A DNA stretch of 64,000 nucleotides, from assembly GCF_030813515.1 (NCBI RefSeq), contig NZ_JAUSUK010000001.1, positions 248,001-312,000 on the forward strand. The letters are read 5' to 3'. The stretch is from Rhodopseudomonas julia. Its GTDB lineage: Bacteria; Pseudomonadota; Alphaproteobacteria; Rhizobiales; Afifellaceae. The translations under genes and the position numbers were made by a program. The notes under the pieces are model-generated. The model searched no databases, had not been told where the DNA came from, and saw nothing but the letters and a program-made list of their open reading frames with translations. Below are positions 18,026 through 28,486 of this stretch, piece by piece. The stretch's first letter is position 1, and each line of letters opens with the position of its first letter.

Positions 18026-19716
18026 CGCGTTTGTCCTTGGGTCACGGGCGCCGCCGCGGCGGCGAAGAAAGTCTTGAAACGGGCGAGGCTCTTCTCACGC
18101 CCGATGGTGGCTCGGATCACGGTCGTTCCGGGCCGGTCGAGCGCCGCATTGACGGCAGCCATCGCCTCGTCGAGGCCATCGACATCCTGTGCCGCAAGGC
18201 CGAAAGCGCGCGCGGCCGCCACATGATCGAGCGATTGCGGCGTCAGCCAGCCGGTCTCGAATTCCGGCAGATCCACCTGCGCAAGATGATCGAAGATACC
18301 GCCACCGCCATTGTCGAGAAGCAGGATCGCAAGCGGCAGATCGCGGCCGAGCGCGAGCGCCCCGAGATCGTGCAGGAAGGCGAGATCGCCGACGACGGCA
18401 ACGCAGTTTTCGGAGATGGCCGAAATTCCGAAGGCGGTCGACAGATTGCCGTCGATGCCGCTGACACCGCGATTGCCGTAAACCCGCAGCTTCGAGGAGC
18501 TGCGGCCGGCGAGCCAGTCTGCCGCCCGCACGGCGAGCGAATTGCCGAGGAAAATCGCGGTCGACGGCGGCACAGCACGCACGAGCCGGCGCATCAATGC
18601 GCCTTCGAAGACGCGGTCGCCGTCGCATACGGCGTCTGCCGCACGCACGGCCTCACTATCGAGCGCAACGATATCAGCCCGCCATTCCGGCGGCCCGGCG
18701 GGCGCATCGAGCCCCGCACAGACGAGCGCCACATCGGCGGTGACGACATGGCTCGCCGTCCCTGCCGGGTCCGCAAGCCGCGGCGTTTCGGAGACGACGA
18801 TCTGCGGTTTCGTATGCGCTTTCTCCATCCAGGTGGAGACGGCTTTGGAGACGGGCGTGCCGCCGAACCGTAGGATCCAATCGGGCGTCGGCGCGGAACG
18901 CGCCACCTGATCGGGATGGGCAAGGATTTCCGGCTCCTGCGTGCCGAAGCGCAGACCGGAGAGAACGTCGGCGAAAACCGGCACGTCGAGCCGTCTCGCC
19001 AGGTCGAGAATCGCACGGCGCGCGGCGTCGCTCAGCGCTTCGCTGCCACAGACGATGGCCCCGCGCCCTTTGCCGATGATGCCGGAGATGCGATTGAGGG
19101 TTTCGCCCGTCGGCTGCAAATGTGTCGGAAGCGTCAGCGGGATCGGCGCTCCGGCCGTTTCGTCCACAGCGATCGAGGCTGACGGGACGAGCGGCTCGCG
19201 CAACGGCACGTTGATGTGAACCGGGCCCGGAAGCGGGCCACGGCTCGCCGCCACCATCCTCGCGGCGAAATTCGCGAGCCAGCCCGTCTCGGCCTCAGCC
19301 GGCGGCAGCTGGAAGAACTTGCGCACATGGGTGCTGAAGAGCCCCGCCTGGTCCATCGTCTGATTGGCACCGCAATCCTGCAGCTCGGGCGGACGATCGG
19401 AGGAAAGAAGGATGAGTGGCACGCGGGCCATATCGGCCTCGACGACAGCCGGCAGCCAATTGGCGATCGCCGAACCGGATGTTGCCGCAAGCGCCACCGG
19501 CTCGCCGGAGGCCTTGGCGAGACCGAGCGCGAAGAAGGCGGCCGAGCGTTCATCGACCACCATGCGCACACCGATTTCGGGATGACGCAAGGCGGCGAGC
19601 GTCAGCGGCGTCGAGCGTGAGCCCGGAGAGGCAACAAGCCGGCGCACGCCGGCTGCAGCAAGCCCGGATGCAAGGGCCGCAGCCCAGTGAAACGTCTGTT
19701 CGGCGGGTCCGTTCAT
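18022..19716 (-). CDS. menD: 2-Succinyl-5-enolpyruvyl-6-hydroxy-3-cyclohexene-1-carboxylate synthase
   Basis: Thiamine-diphosphate enzyme that joins isochorismate and 2-oxoglutarate (SEPHCHC synthase), the first committed menaquinone step. It has 564 residues when started at the ATG at 19716. The N-terminus has the MenD stretch [12 protein letters not shown] and the cofactor-activating glutamate in [13 protein letters not shown]. Near the C-terminus are [18 protein letters not shown] and the ThDP/Mg region [12 protein letters not shown]...[12 protein letters not shown]. An upstream in-frame extension to 20058 lies inside menF and is rejected: the ATG overlaps the menF stop in ATGA. Confidence 0.95.
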   Translation of the reverse strand: MNGPAEQTFHWAAALASGLAAAGVRRLVASPGSRSTPLTLAALRHPEIGVRMVVDERSAAFFALGLAKASGEPVALAATSGSAIANWLPAVVEADMARVPLILLSSDRPPELQDCGANQTMDQAGLFSTHVRKFFQLPPAEAETGWLANFAARMVAASRGPLPGPVHINVPLREPLVPSASIAVDETAGAPIPLTLPTHLQPTGETLNRISGIIGKGRGAIVCGSEALSDAARRAILDLARRLDVPVFADVLSGLRFGTQEPEILAHPDQVARSAPTPDWILRFGGTPVSKAVSTWMEKAHTKPQIVVSETPRLADPAGTASHVVTADVALVCAGLDAPAGPPEWRADIVALDSEAVRAADAVCDGDRVFEGALMRRLVRAVPPSTAIFLGNSLAVRAADWLAGRSSSKLRVYGNRGVSGIDGNLSTAFGISAISENCVAVVGDLAFLHDLGALALGRDLPLAILLLDNGGGGIFDHLAQVDLPEFETGWLTPQSLDHVAAARAFGLAAQDVDGLDEAMAAVNAALDRPGTTVIRATIGREKSLARFKTFFAAAAAPVTQGQTR

Positions 19717-21038
19717 TTGTCTGCGAAGAGATCCAACATGGTGGCAAGCTTCATTTCCGTCTCCATCCATTCGGCCGCCGGGTCCGACTGCGCCATGATG
19801 CCGGCACCGGCCCACAGGCTCGCCTCGCGCCCGGCAAAGAAAGCCGTGCGCAAAACGACGGCCGCCTCTCCGTCTCCGTCCGCGTCGATCCAACCGGCAA
19901 CACCTGAATAGAGGCCGTCGCGCTCCTCGCCCAGCTCGTTCAGCCAGGCAAGTGCCGTTTCGCGGGGAAATCCCGAAACGGCCGGGGTCGGGTGAAGCCG
20001 TTCCGCCACGTCGAGAAGTCCGACACCCGGCTTCAGCCGCCCGGACAAGGGCGTCCACAGATGCGTGACGCGCGACAGATGCATAAAGCCCGGAGCCGAC
20101 GGTCGCTCAAGCGTCTCGCAGAAATCCTCGAGGTCGGCTGCGATCGCATCGACGACGATGGCATGCTCGCTGCGCTCCTTGGCCGAGGCAAAGAGGGCCG
20201 ATTCGGCGGCGTCATCGACCGGTGCCGCACCGGCATTGCGGGCCGTGCCGGCGAGCCCGTCGCTCAGGATGTCCCGGCCTTTCTTCACGGCCAGGCGTTC
20301 CGGGCTCGCGGCGACGACATGACCGCCGCCGTGGGGCAGCGAGAAGATGTTCGATCCCGCATTGTAAGCAGCGAGGCGGTCGACCAGACGATTGGGGTCG
20401 ACCGGTTCTGCAAGCCGTAGGACCAGACGGCGGGCAAGGACCGCCTTGTCGAAGCGGCCGTGGCGAATCGCGGCGCTGGTTTCGGCGACACGCGCCTTCC
20501 AGGTCGTCTCATCCGGCGTGGCCTCTGAGCCTTCGATGCGAGCCTCGCCACCCAGGCCGGCCGGCGAGAGAATGCTGTCGGCGAGCGTCAGCCAGTCGCC
20601 GGCGATCTCCTGCGGGGAGCGCCCATCATGGCCCGCGGACAAGATCACGCTCCAGGCGTCACCCTCGCGGCGAAAGAGGACGCGCGGCACAAAGAAGGAA
20701 AGGTCCTGCTTCGCCGTGGCTGGCGGCAGGGTGAAAAAAGCCAGCGGCAATGCGAAAGCACCACCGATGCGGCGCCAGACGCCTGCTTGAGACAACAGAC
20801 GGTCGAGCGCGTCACGCGAGCCTTCGACGGCTTTTCCGGCAGCATAGAAGGCACGGCCCGTCGGAGGAGACACCCACCGACAATCGCCCGAAAAGCCCTG
20901 ACAGCGCGCAAGTGTGCTGCCCGGCAGATCGATCGCGAGGCTTATGACTTCGCCCGGCGCAAGCGTCGCCAGCGTCTCGCCCGAAGCAGCGATCGCCCTT
21001 TCCAGGAAACCGGGTATGCCGTTGTTATTAGCGTTCAT
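19713..21038 (-). CDS. menF: Isochorismate synthase
   Basis: Chorismate-binding enzyme converting chorismate to isochorismate; 441 residues. The general-base lysine lies in GRFDKAVLARR. The C-terminal chorismate domain has HPTPAVSGFPRE, the YSGVAGWIDADGDGEA region and GAGIMAQSDPAAEW. Isochorismate could also feed a siderophore, but the ATGA coupling to menD points to menaquinone. First gene of the menF-D-B-C run. Confidence 0.92.
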   Translation of the reverse strand: MNANNNGIPGFLERAIAASGETLATLAPGEVISLAIDLPGSTLARCQGFSGDCRWVSPPTGRAFYAAGKAVEGSRDALDRLLSQAGVWRRIGGAFALPLAFFTLPPATAKQDLSFFVPRVLFRREGDAWSVILSAGHDGRSPQEIAGDWLTLADSILSPAGLGGEARIEGSEATPDETTWKARVAETSAAIRHGRFDKAVLARRLVLRLAEPVDPNRLVDRLAAYNAGSNIFSLPHGGGHVVAASPERLAVKKGRDILSDGLAGTARNAGAAPVDDAAESALFASAKERSEHAIVVDAIAADLEDFCETLERPSAPGFMHLSRVTHLWTPLSGRLKPGVGLLDVAERLHPTPAVSGFPRETALAWLNELGEERDGLYSGVAGWIDADGDGEAAVVLRTAFFAGREASLWAGAGIMAQSDPAAEWMETEMKLATMLDLFADK

Positions 21039-21162
21039 GAGAGATGCTTACGCGGGCCTTCGGGCTCTTGTGGAGACGCAGAAAAGACGCGCCGCCTTGC
21101 CGGGGCCTTGCGGCCCAGCCGATCGACCTGCAGCGCCATGCTCCTTTTCCAGGCTCTCCCGT

Positions 21163-21900
21163 TCACTGCGCCTCTAGCGCGTTTGCCAGCGCATAGTCCA
21201 CGGCCGCTTCGCAATGCAGCCGCGTCGTATTGAACATGGGAAAGTCCGGGCGATCCTTCTGGTCGATCAAAAGAAAGATCTCCGTGCAGCCGAGGATCAG
21301 GCCCTCTGCCCCCTCTTCGCGGGCCAGCCTTTCGGCAATCTCCAGATAACGGGCTTTCGATTGCGGACGGATCTCATCCTTGACGAGTTCGTCGAAGATG
21401 ATGCGATCGATCTCAGCGCGCTCGGCCGCGCTCGGGACGACGATCTCCAGCCCGAATTTTTCCTCATAGCGGCAGCGGGCGTAATCCATTTCCATGATCG
21501 GCTTGGTGCCGAAGAGAGCAACGCGTTTCAGCCCTGCCTTGCGGATCGCCTCGCCCGTCGGATCGACGATGTGGATGTAATCGATGTCGCGGGAAGCAAG
21601 GATCGCCTCCATCGGCTTATGCAGAGTGTTGGAGACGCCGACGATCACATCGGCGCCTGCGGCAATCAGCGCATCCACCTTCTTCGCCATATAGGCCTCC
21701 AGCGAGGCCCAATCGTCGGCATGCAGAAAGGCTTCGATATTGCCGAAATTCATGCCGACGATCACCGTCTCGGCGATGTCCCAACCGCCGAGACGTGCAT
21801 TCACGATCTCATTGAGAAAGCGGTAGTAATGGCCGGTGGCGATGTTGCTGGAACCGCCTAGAACACCGATCGTCTTCTGAGCGAGCGGTCGTGTCGTCAC
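21163..21900 (-). CDS. Aspartate/glutamate racemase-family protein with one catalytic Cys replaced
   Basis: A 245-residue member of the Asp/Glu/hydantoin racemase superfamily, with the N-terminal IGVLGGSS motif. In two-cysteine racemases the first catalytic motif is CNT; here it reads S90-N-T-L-H. The second cysteine is kept (C205 in LILGCTEI). Single-cysteine members of the superfamily include arylmalonate decarboxylase and E. coli YgeA, where threonine replaces the first cysteine. Activity is therefore uncertain: a stereospecific racemase or a different deprotonation reaction. The GTG start has GGGGGA seven bases upstream. It follows menF in direction only, with no functional link visible. 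Confidence 0.8.
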   Translation of the reverse strand: MTTRPLAQKTIGVLGGSSNIATGHYYRFLNEIVNARLGGWDIAETVIVGMNFGNIEAFLHADDWASLEAYMAKKVDALIAAGADVIVGVSNTLHKPMEAILASRDIDYIHIVDPTGEAIRKAGLKRVALFGTKPIMEMDYARCRYEEKFGLEIVVPSAAERAEIDRIIFDELVKDEIRPQSKARYLEIAERLAREEGAEGLILGCTEIFLLIDQKDRPDFPMFNTTRLHCEAAVDYALANALEAQ

Positions 21901-21973
21901 GCTGCGTCCCCCGTCTTGCCTGTCCTTTCAGGACATAGCAGAGGCCGGGCGGCGCGCCCACCGGCTGCGGCAA

Positions 21974-22285
21974 TCAGCGAACGTCTTGGACGACCTCGAA
22001 ACCTTCGAACTGCGGATGCTCGATATAGAGAGGCTTGCGTTCGCCGGCGCCCGCATGGGCATTGCGGAAATGCTCAGACTTCGTCCAGTTCTCGAAATCC
22101 TCGTAGGAGCGCCAGACCGTGTGCGAGGCATAGAGCACGTGATCTTCCCGCTCCGGCCCCTTGAGGAGATGGAACTCGACGAAACCCGGCACCTTGGAAA
22201 GCTGCGAATCGCGGCTGCGCCAGACTTCGGCAAAATCCTCGGCCGATTCCGGCTTCACCTTGAAGCGGTTCATGGCGATGTACAT
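21974..22285 (-). CDS. Antibiotic-biosynthesis-monooxygenase (ABM) domain protein, HmoA/IsdG-like
   Basis: A 103-residue ferredoxin-like fold protein of the ABM family. The asparagine in MNRF, the SHTVWRSYEDFENW stretch and the KSEHFRNAH region resemble heme-degrading monooxygenases of the HmoA/IsdG group, which use an Asn-Trp-His set. AGGAGC lies nine bases before the ATG. It could be a heme oxygenase releasing iron, or a quinol monooxygenase-like enzyme; the former is favoured by the motif pattern. It sits alone between the racemase and the cbb cluster. Confidence 0.75.
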   Translation of the reverse strand: MYIAMNRFKVKPESAEDFAEVWRSRDSQLSKVPGFVEFHLLKGPEREDHVLYASHTVWRSYEDFENWTKSEHFRNAHAGAGERKPLYIEHPQFEGFEVVQDVR

Positions 22286-22336
22286 TTTTCGCTGCTCCTA
22301 TGGGATTGGTTCGGCCGATCGGGCTCGGCCAAAAGA

Positions 22337-22351
22337 TGAGAACGATTTTCA
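22337..22351. promoter_or_regulatory. Imperfect inverted repeat TGAGAA-CGA-TTTTCA
   Basis: A near-symmetric 6-3-6 repeat about 50 bases upstream of the ABM/heme-monooxygenase start. The layout is reminiscent of iron-responsive operators in alphaproteobacteria (Irr/Fur class), but the match is by eye only. Confidence 0.25.
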
Positions 22352-22452
22352 CCTTATAGCGGAAAGCCGTTGTCGCGCCAGGGGCAGCGCCGGTCACGCG
22401 TCGGGTTTCGCCCTTCCCTTCGGCGGCAACCCTCGCCGAGATACACCCGCCC

Positions 22453-23136
22453 TCAGGCTGCGGTGCGCATCATGCGGATGGCTTCGACGATCTCGGAGAG
22501 GGAATCGATCACCTGGTCGGCCCCGAGCTCTTCCGGCGGCAGCTTGGTGTAACCATAGCTCATGACGAGGACCGGCAGGCCGGCAGCCCGCGCGGCCCCC
22601 ACATCGGCCGGGCTGTCGCCGACCATCAGCGCGTCGTCGGTGCTGATCCCAAGCTGCTGCAGCGCCGCCAGGAGAACCGCCGGCTCCGGCTTCTTCGGCA
22701 AGCCGCTGTCGCCGCCGATGACGGCGCCGAAACGTTCGGCAACGCCGAGACCTTCCAGGATGAGACGCGTCGCCTCGCCGGGCTTGTTGGTGACGACGGC
22801 GAGCGCGATGCCGCTTTCTTCAAGGCCCGCCAATGTTTCCACGGCGGTCGGGAAAAGCACCGTCTTCTCGGTTGCTCGCGGCTCGTAAAGTGCCAGGAAA
22901 CGCGCGACCAGACTCTCGAGCTCGATTTTGTCGAGTGTGCGCCCGCGCGCCTCAAAACCGCGCTCGACGAGCTTTTCGACGCCGTCGCCCACCATCTTGC
23001 GGACATTGTCTTCGCTGACGGCGGGGAGCCCCTCCTCGACGAGGAGATCGTTCAAGGCATCGGTCAGATCGGGAACGGAATCGACGAGCGTGCCGTCGAG
23101 ATCGAAGATGATGGCCTTCGGCCAGGACGAGGCCAT
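22453..23136 (-). CDS. gph: Phosphoglycolate phosphatase (HAD superfamily)
   Basis: Hydrolyses 2-phosphoglycolate, the product of RuBisCO oxygenation. The 227-residue HAD protein has the nucleophile motif FDLDGTLVDS (11-20), the threonine motif VVTNKP, and the acidic motif VGDSPADVGAARAAG. The ATG at 23136 is chosen because GGAAGG lies seven bases upstream and it overlaps the preceding stop in TGATG; an ATG five codons earlier is possible. It is the distal gene of the Calvin-cycle run, where it is often called cbbZ. Confidence 0.88.
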   Translation of the reverse strand: MASSWPKAIIFDLDGTLVDSVPDLTDALNDLLVEEGLPAVSEDNVRKMVGDGVEKLVERGFEARGRTLDKIELESLVARFLALYEPRATEKTVLFPTAVETLAGLEESGIALAVVTNKPGEATRLILEGLGVAERFGAVIGGDSGLPKKPEPAVLLAALQQLGISTDDALMVGDSPADVGAARAAGLPVLVMSYGYTKLPPEELGADQVIDSLSEIVEAIRMMRTAA

Positions 23137-23687
23137 CAGGCGGCCTTCCATTTGATGGAGCAGCCCATCGAGGGGATCTGTTCCCTCGGCCCTTCGCCGG
23201 TTTGAGCGACCTTTTTCATCGCCTCGAAAAGCTCGCGCGGCGCATCCGGCACCGCCTCTTTCCGGGATGCGTCGAGCCGGCCGCGAAACTGCAGCTCCAG
23301 GTCCTTGTTGAAGCCGAAGAAATCCGGCGTGCAGACGGCCTCCCAGGCGCGCGCCACCGACTGATCTTCGTCATGCAGATAGGGAAAGAAAAAGCCGTGC
23401 TCTTCGGCGAATGCCTGCATGTTCTCAAAGGAATCGTCGGGATAGGCCTCTGCATCGTTGGAGCAGATGGCGATCGTCTTGATGCCGTAGGCCTCAAGCT
23501 CCCTGGCGTCGCGCACGAAACGGTCGATCACGGCCTTCACATAGGGGCAGTGATTGCAGATGAAGGCGACGAGCGTGCCGTTCTCGCCCGCGCAATCTGC
23601 AAGCGAATAGGTTTTGCCGTCAGTGCCCTTGAGGGTGAAATCCTTCGCCTTCCAGCCGAAATCGCAAATCGCGGCGGTTGCAGCCAT
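23136..23687 (-). CDS. Thioredoxin-fold protein of the AhpC/TSA (peroxiredoxin-like) family
   Basis: A 183-residue cytoplasmic protein with a thioredoxin fold. The N-terminal DFTLKGTDGKTYSLAD stretch is typical of the AhpC/TSA-redoxin group. The active site is C44-N-H-C47-P, a CxxC arrangement rather than the single peroxidatic cysteine of most peroxiredoxins. It is probably a thiol-disulfide oxidoreductase. Lying between rpe and gph with a TGATG overlap, it may serve redox control of the cycle; that is inference. Confidence 0.82.
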   Translation of the reverse strand: MAATAAICDFGWKAKDFTLKGTDGKTYSLADCAGENGTLVAFICNHCPYVKAVIDRFVRDARELEAYGIKTIAICSNDAEAYPDDSFENMQAFAEEHGFFFPYLHDEDQSVARAWEAVCTPDFFGFNKDLELQFRGRLDASRKEAVPDAPRELFEAMKKVAQTGEGPREQIPSMGCSIKWKAA

Positions 23688-23708
23688 GAAGCTCTCCTTG
23701 TCTGCGTC

Positions 23709-24392
23709 TCAGGCGGCCGCCTTCAGCGCCCCCTCCGCTGCCGTGCGAATGGCAGTGATGTTCTGACGATATGTTTCTTCGCTGCCGCCTTTAAAGACCG
23801 CGGAGCCCGCAACAAGCACATCGGCCCCGGCCGCGGCGAGCGCCGGCGCGGTCTCCGGAGAGACGCCGCCATCGATCTCGATGCGGATGTCGCGGTCGCC
23901 GATCATTTCCTTCACGCGGCGCGTCTTCTCGATGATCGCGGGAATGAAAGCCTGACCACCGAAGCCGGGATTGACACTCATCAGAAGGATGAGGTCGAGC
24001 CGGTCGAGCACGTATTCGAGCGTCGTTTCCGGCGTTGAGGGATTGAGAGAGACGCCGGCCTTCTTGCCGAGCCCGCGGATCGCCTGCAGCGAGCGGTCGA
24101 GATGCGGTCCCGCCTCCTGATGCACGGTGATGTAATCGCAGCCGGCGGCGGCGAAAGCCTCCAGGAACGGGTCGGCCGGCTCGATCATCAAATGACAGTC
24201 GAAGACTTTTTGCGAGGAGCCGCGCAGCGCCTTGATGATGGGCGGACCGAAGGTGATGTTGGGCACGAAATGCCCATCCATCACGTCGAGATGGATCCAG
24301 TCGGCGCCGGCGCGGTCGACGGCGGCCACTTCCTCGCCGAGCCTGGCGAAATCGGCGGAAAGGATCGACGGGGCAATCAAGATATCGTTCAT
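23709..24392 (-). CDS. cbbE: Ribulose-phosphate 3-epimerase
   Basis: Interconverts ribulose-5-phosphate and xylulose-5-phosphate; 227 residues, a complete TIM barrel. Signatures are [16 protein letters not shown] at the N-terminus, [12 protein letters not shown] with metal and base residues, SVNPGFGGQ, and IEIDGGV with the second catalytic aspartate. The ATG at 24392 has GGGAGAG upstream and gives the normal N-terminus. Part of the cbb operon, 35 bases after cbbX; also known as rpe. Confidence 0.93.
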   Translation of the reverse strand: MNDILIAPSILSADFARLGEEVAAVDRAGADWIHLDVMDGHFVPNITFGPPIIKALRGSSQKVFDCHLMIEPADPFLEAFAAAGCDYITVHQEAGPHLDRSLQAIRGLGKKAGVSLNPSTPETTLEYVLDRLDLILLMSVNPGFGGQAFIPAIIEKTRRVKEMIGDRDIRIEIDGGVSPETAPALAAAGADVLVAGSAVFKGGSEETYRQNITAIRTAAEGALKAAA

Positions 24393-24427
24393 GGCGGCTC
24401 TCCCTGTGCCCGCGCGGGCTATTTCGC

Positions 24428-25387
24428 TCACGCCCGTTCTTCGGCGCGTTCACTGTCCGTGGGAATGGAAAACACCCGGCTGACATTGATGTCCTCGGGG
24501 GAAATCATCTTCAGATCCTCCACCGTCACCGGGCCGGTCCCCGCCTCGAAGAGACGGTTCGCCTGGCGCAGACGCGCGCGGTCGAGGGCGTTTCTGACCG
24601 AGCGGGCATTGGCGAAGTGCGGCTGCTGACGGCGGCGGTCGATGTAGCGGATGAGCGTCTCGCGCGCATCGGGCGACAATTCGTAGTTCTGCTCGTTCAG
24701 CATCATCTCGGCGATCCTGAGGAGCTCCTCGTTGTTGTAATCTGGAAAATCGATGTGGTGCGCGATGCGCGAGCGAAAGCCCGGATTGCTCTCGAAGAAC
24801 TTGTCCATCTTGTCGGCATAGCCGGCCAGAATGACGACCAGATCCTCGCGCTGATTTTCCATCACCTGGAGGAGGATTTCGATCGATTCCTGACCGTAAT
24901 CGCGCTCGTTTTCCGGGCGGTAGAGGTAATAGGCCTCGTCGATGAAGAGGACGCCGCCCATCGCCTTCTTCAAAACTTCCTTCGTCTTCGGCGCGGTGTG
25001 GCCGATATACTGGCCGACGAGATCGTCGCGCGTGACGGAGACGAGATGACCCTTGCGGATATAGCCGAGCCTGTGGAGGAGGCTCGCCATTTTGAGCGCG
25101 ACGGTGGTCTTGCCGGTACCCGGATTGCCGGTGAAGCTCATATGCAAGGTCGGCGCCTCATAGGCGAGGCCGAGCTGCTTGCGGGCGCGCTCCACCAGGA
25201 GGAGCGCTGCGGTTTCGCGAATGCGCTTTTTGACAGGCGCGAGGCCGACCAGGGTCTCATCGAGTTCACGCAGGACGTCGCCGACGCCCGATTCCTCGAA
25301 TTCGCGCTGCAGATCCACCGAGGTGACCGGCGCAGCAGTTTCCGCCTCGGCGGGATTGGCATTCTCGGTTTTGACCTGGTCGTTCAT
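24428..25387 (-). CDS. cbbX: Red-type RuBisCO activase CbbX (AAA+)
   Basis: AAA+ remodelling ATPase that frees inhibited red-type RuBisCO by pulling on the large-subunit C-terminus; 319 residues. Walker [10 protein letters not shown] is at 87-95 and Walker B VLFIDE at 146-151. The pore loop YIGHT is near 127-131, and the sensor and arginine-finger regions follow. Its presence, directly after cbbL and cbbS, confirms a form IC/ID-like enzyme. A stem-loop separates it from cbbS. Confidence 0.95.
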   Translation of the reverse strand: MNDQVKTENANPAEAETAAPVTSVDLQREFEESGVGDVLRELDETLVGLAPVKKRIRETAALLLVERARKQLGLAYEAPTLHMSFTGNPGTGKTTVALKMASLLHRLGYIRKGHLVSVTRDDLVGQYIGHTAPKTKEVLKKAMGGVLFIDEAYYLYRPENERDYGQESIEILLQVMENQREDLVVILAGYADKMDKFFESNPGFRSRIAHHIDFPDYNNEELLRIAEMMLNEQNYELSPDARETLIRYIDRRRQQPHFANARSVRNALDRARLRQANRLFEAGTGPVTVEDLKMISPEDINVSRVFSIPTDSERAEERA

Positions 25388-25414
25388 CGCAGCATCCGCT
25401 CACAAACTCTGATC

Positions 25415-25439
25415 GGCGCCGCGCCCGAGGCGCGACGCC
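25415..25439 (-). promoter_or_regulatory. Intercistronic stem-loop between cbbS and cbbX
   Basis: On the minus strand, GGCGTCGCGCC-TCG-GGCGCGGCGCC forms an 11-pair stem with one G-T pair and a three-base loop, about 22 bases downstream of the cbbS stop. No U-run follows. It likely stabilises the highly expressed cbbLS message or reduces read-through into cbbX. Confidence 0.5.
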
Positions 25440-25460
25440 AGTTATTCGAATAGGGTCGCT

Positions 25461-25877
25461 TTAGTACCGCGCGCCTTCCGGCTTGTCGGACGCGTAGCCC
25501 CGGGTCGTGTAGCGGGTCATGCGACCGGCACACTCCTGCCGCTCCAGGCTGAAGCCCGGCTCTTCCGCAGGCCGATTGACGATGAAAGAGATCTTCACCG
25601 ATTCCCAGCCGTGCGAGGAATCGAAGGCCGATAGGCGGATGTAACGGTCGCCATAGACCTTACGGCAATCGTTGAGCTCCATCATCACGCCCGCCGCGTC
25701 CTCGATATCGAACATCGGGTGGCCCCACATGTCCCAATAGGTGTTGCGCGGATGCGGGTCGTCGGTGAACTCGATGTTCACCGCCCAGCCATTGTCGATG
25801 CAGTACTGCACCTGCTTGGTGATCTGCTCGTCCGTTAAATCGGGCAGAAACGAAAAGGTGCCCTGGGTAATGCGCAT
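25461..25877 (-). CDS. cbbS: RuBisCO small subunit, red type
   Basis: Small subunit of form I RuBisCO; 138 residues. The start [19 protein letters not shown] and the conserved [15 protein letters not shown] region are characteristic. The C-terminal extension (about 30 residues past the core) is typical of red-type small subunits, where it forms a beta-hairpin in the holoenzyme channel. The ATG at 25877 has GGAG upstream. It lies 33 bases after cbbL. Confidence 0.96.
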   Translation of the reverse strand: MRITQGTFSFLPDLTDEQITKQVQYCIDNGWAVNIEFTDDPHPRNTYWDMWGHPMFDIEDAAGVMMELNDCRKVYGDRYIRLSAFDSSHGWESVKISFIVNRPAEEPGFSLERQECAGRMTRYTTRGYASDKPEGARY

Positions 25878-25910
25878 GGATGCGTTCTCCAAATAGTCTC
25901 GGTTCGGGCT

Positions 25911-28485
<2,575 letters not shown>

Positions 28486-28486
<1 letters not shown>

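Noticed and set aside
19717-20058. N-terminal extension of menD by 114 codons
   Set aside because: It lies within menF and is arginine/glycine-rich; the ATG at 19716 gives the normal MenD start and an ATGA overlap.
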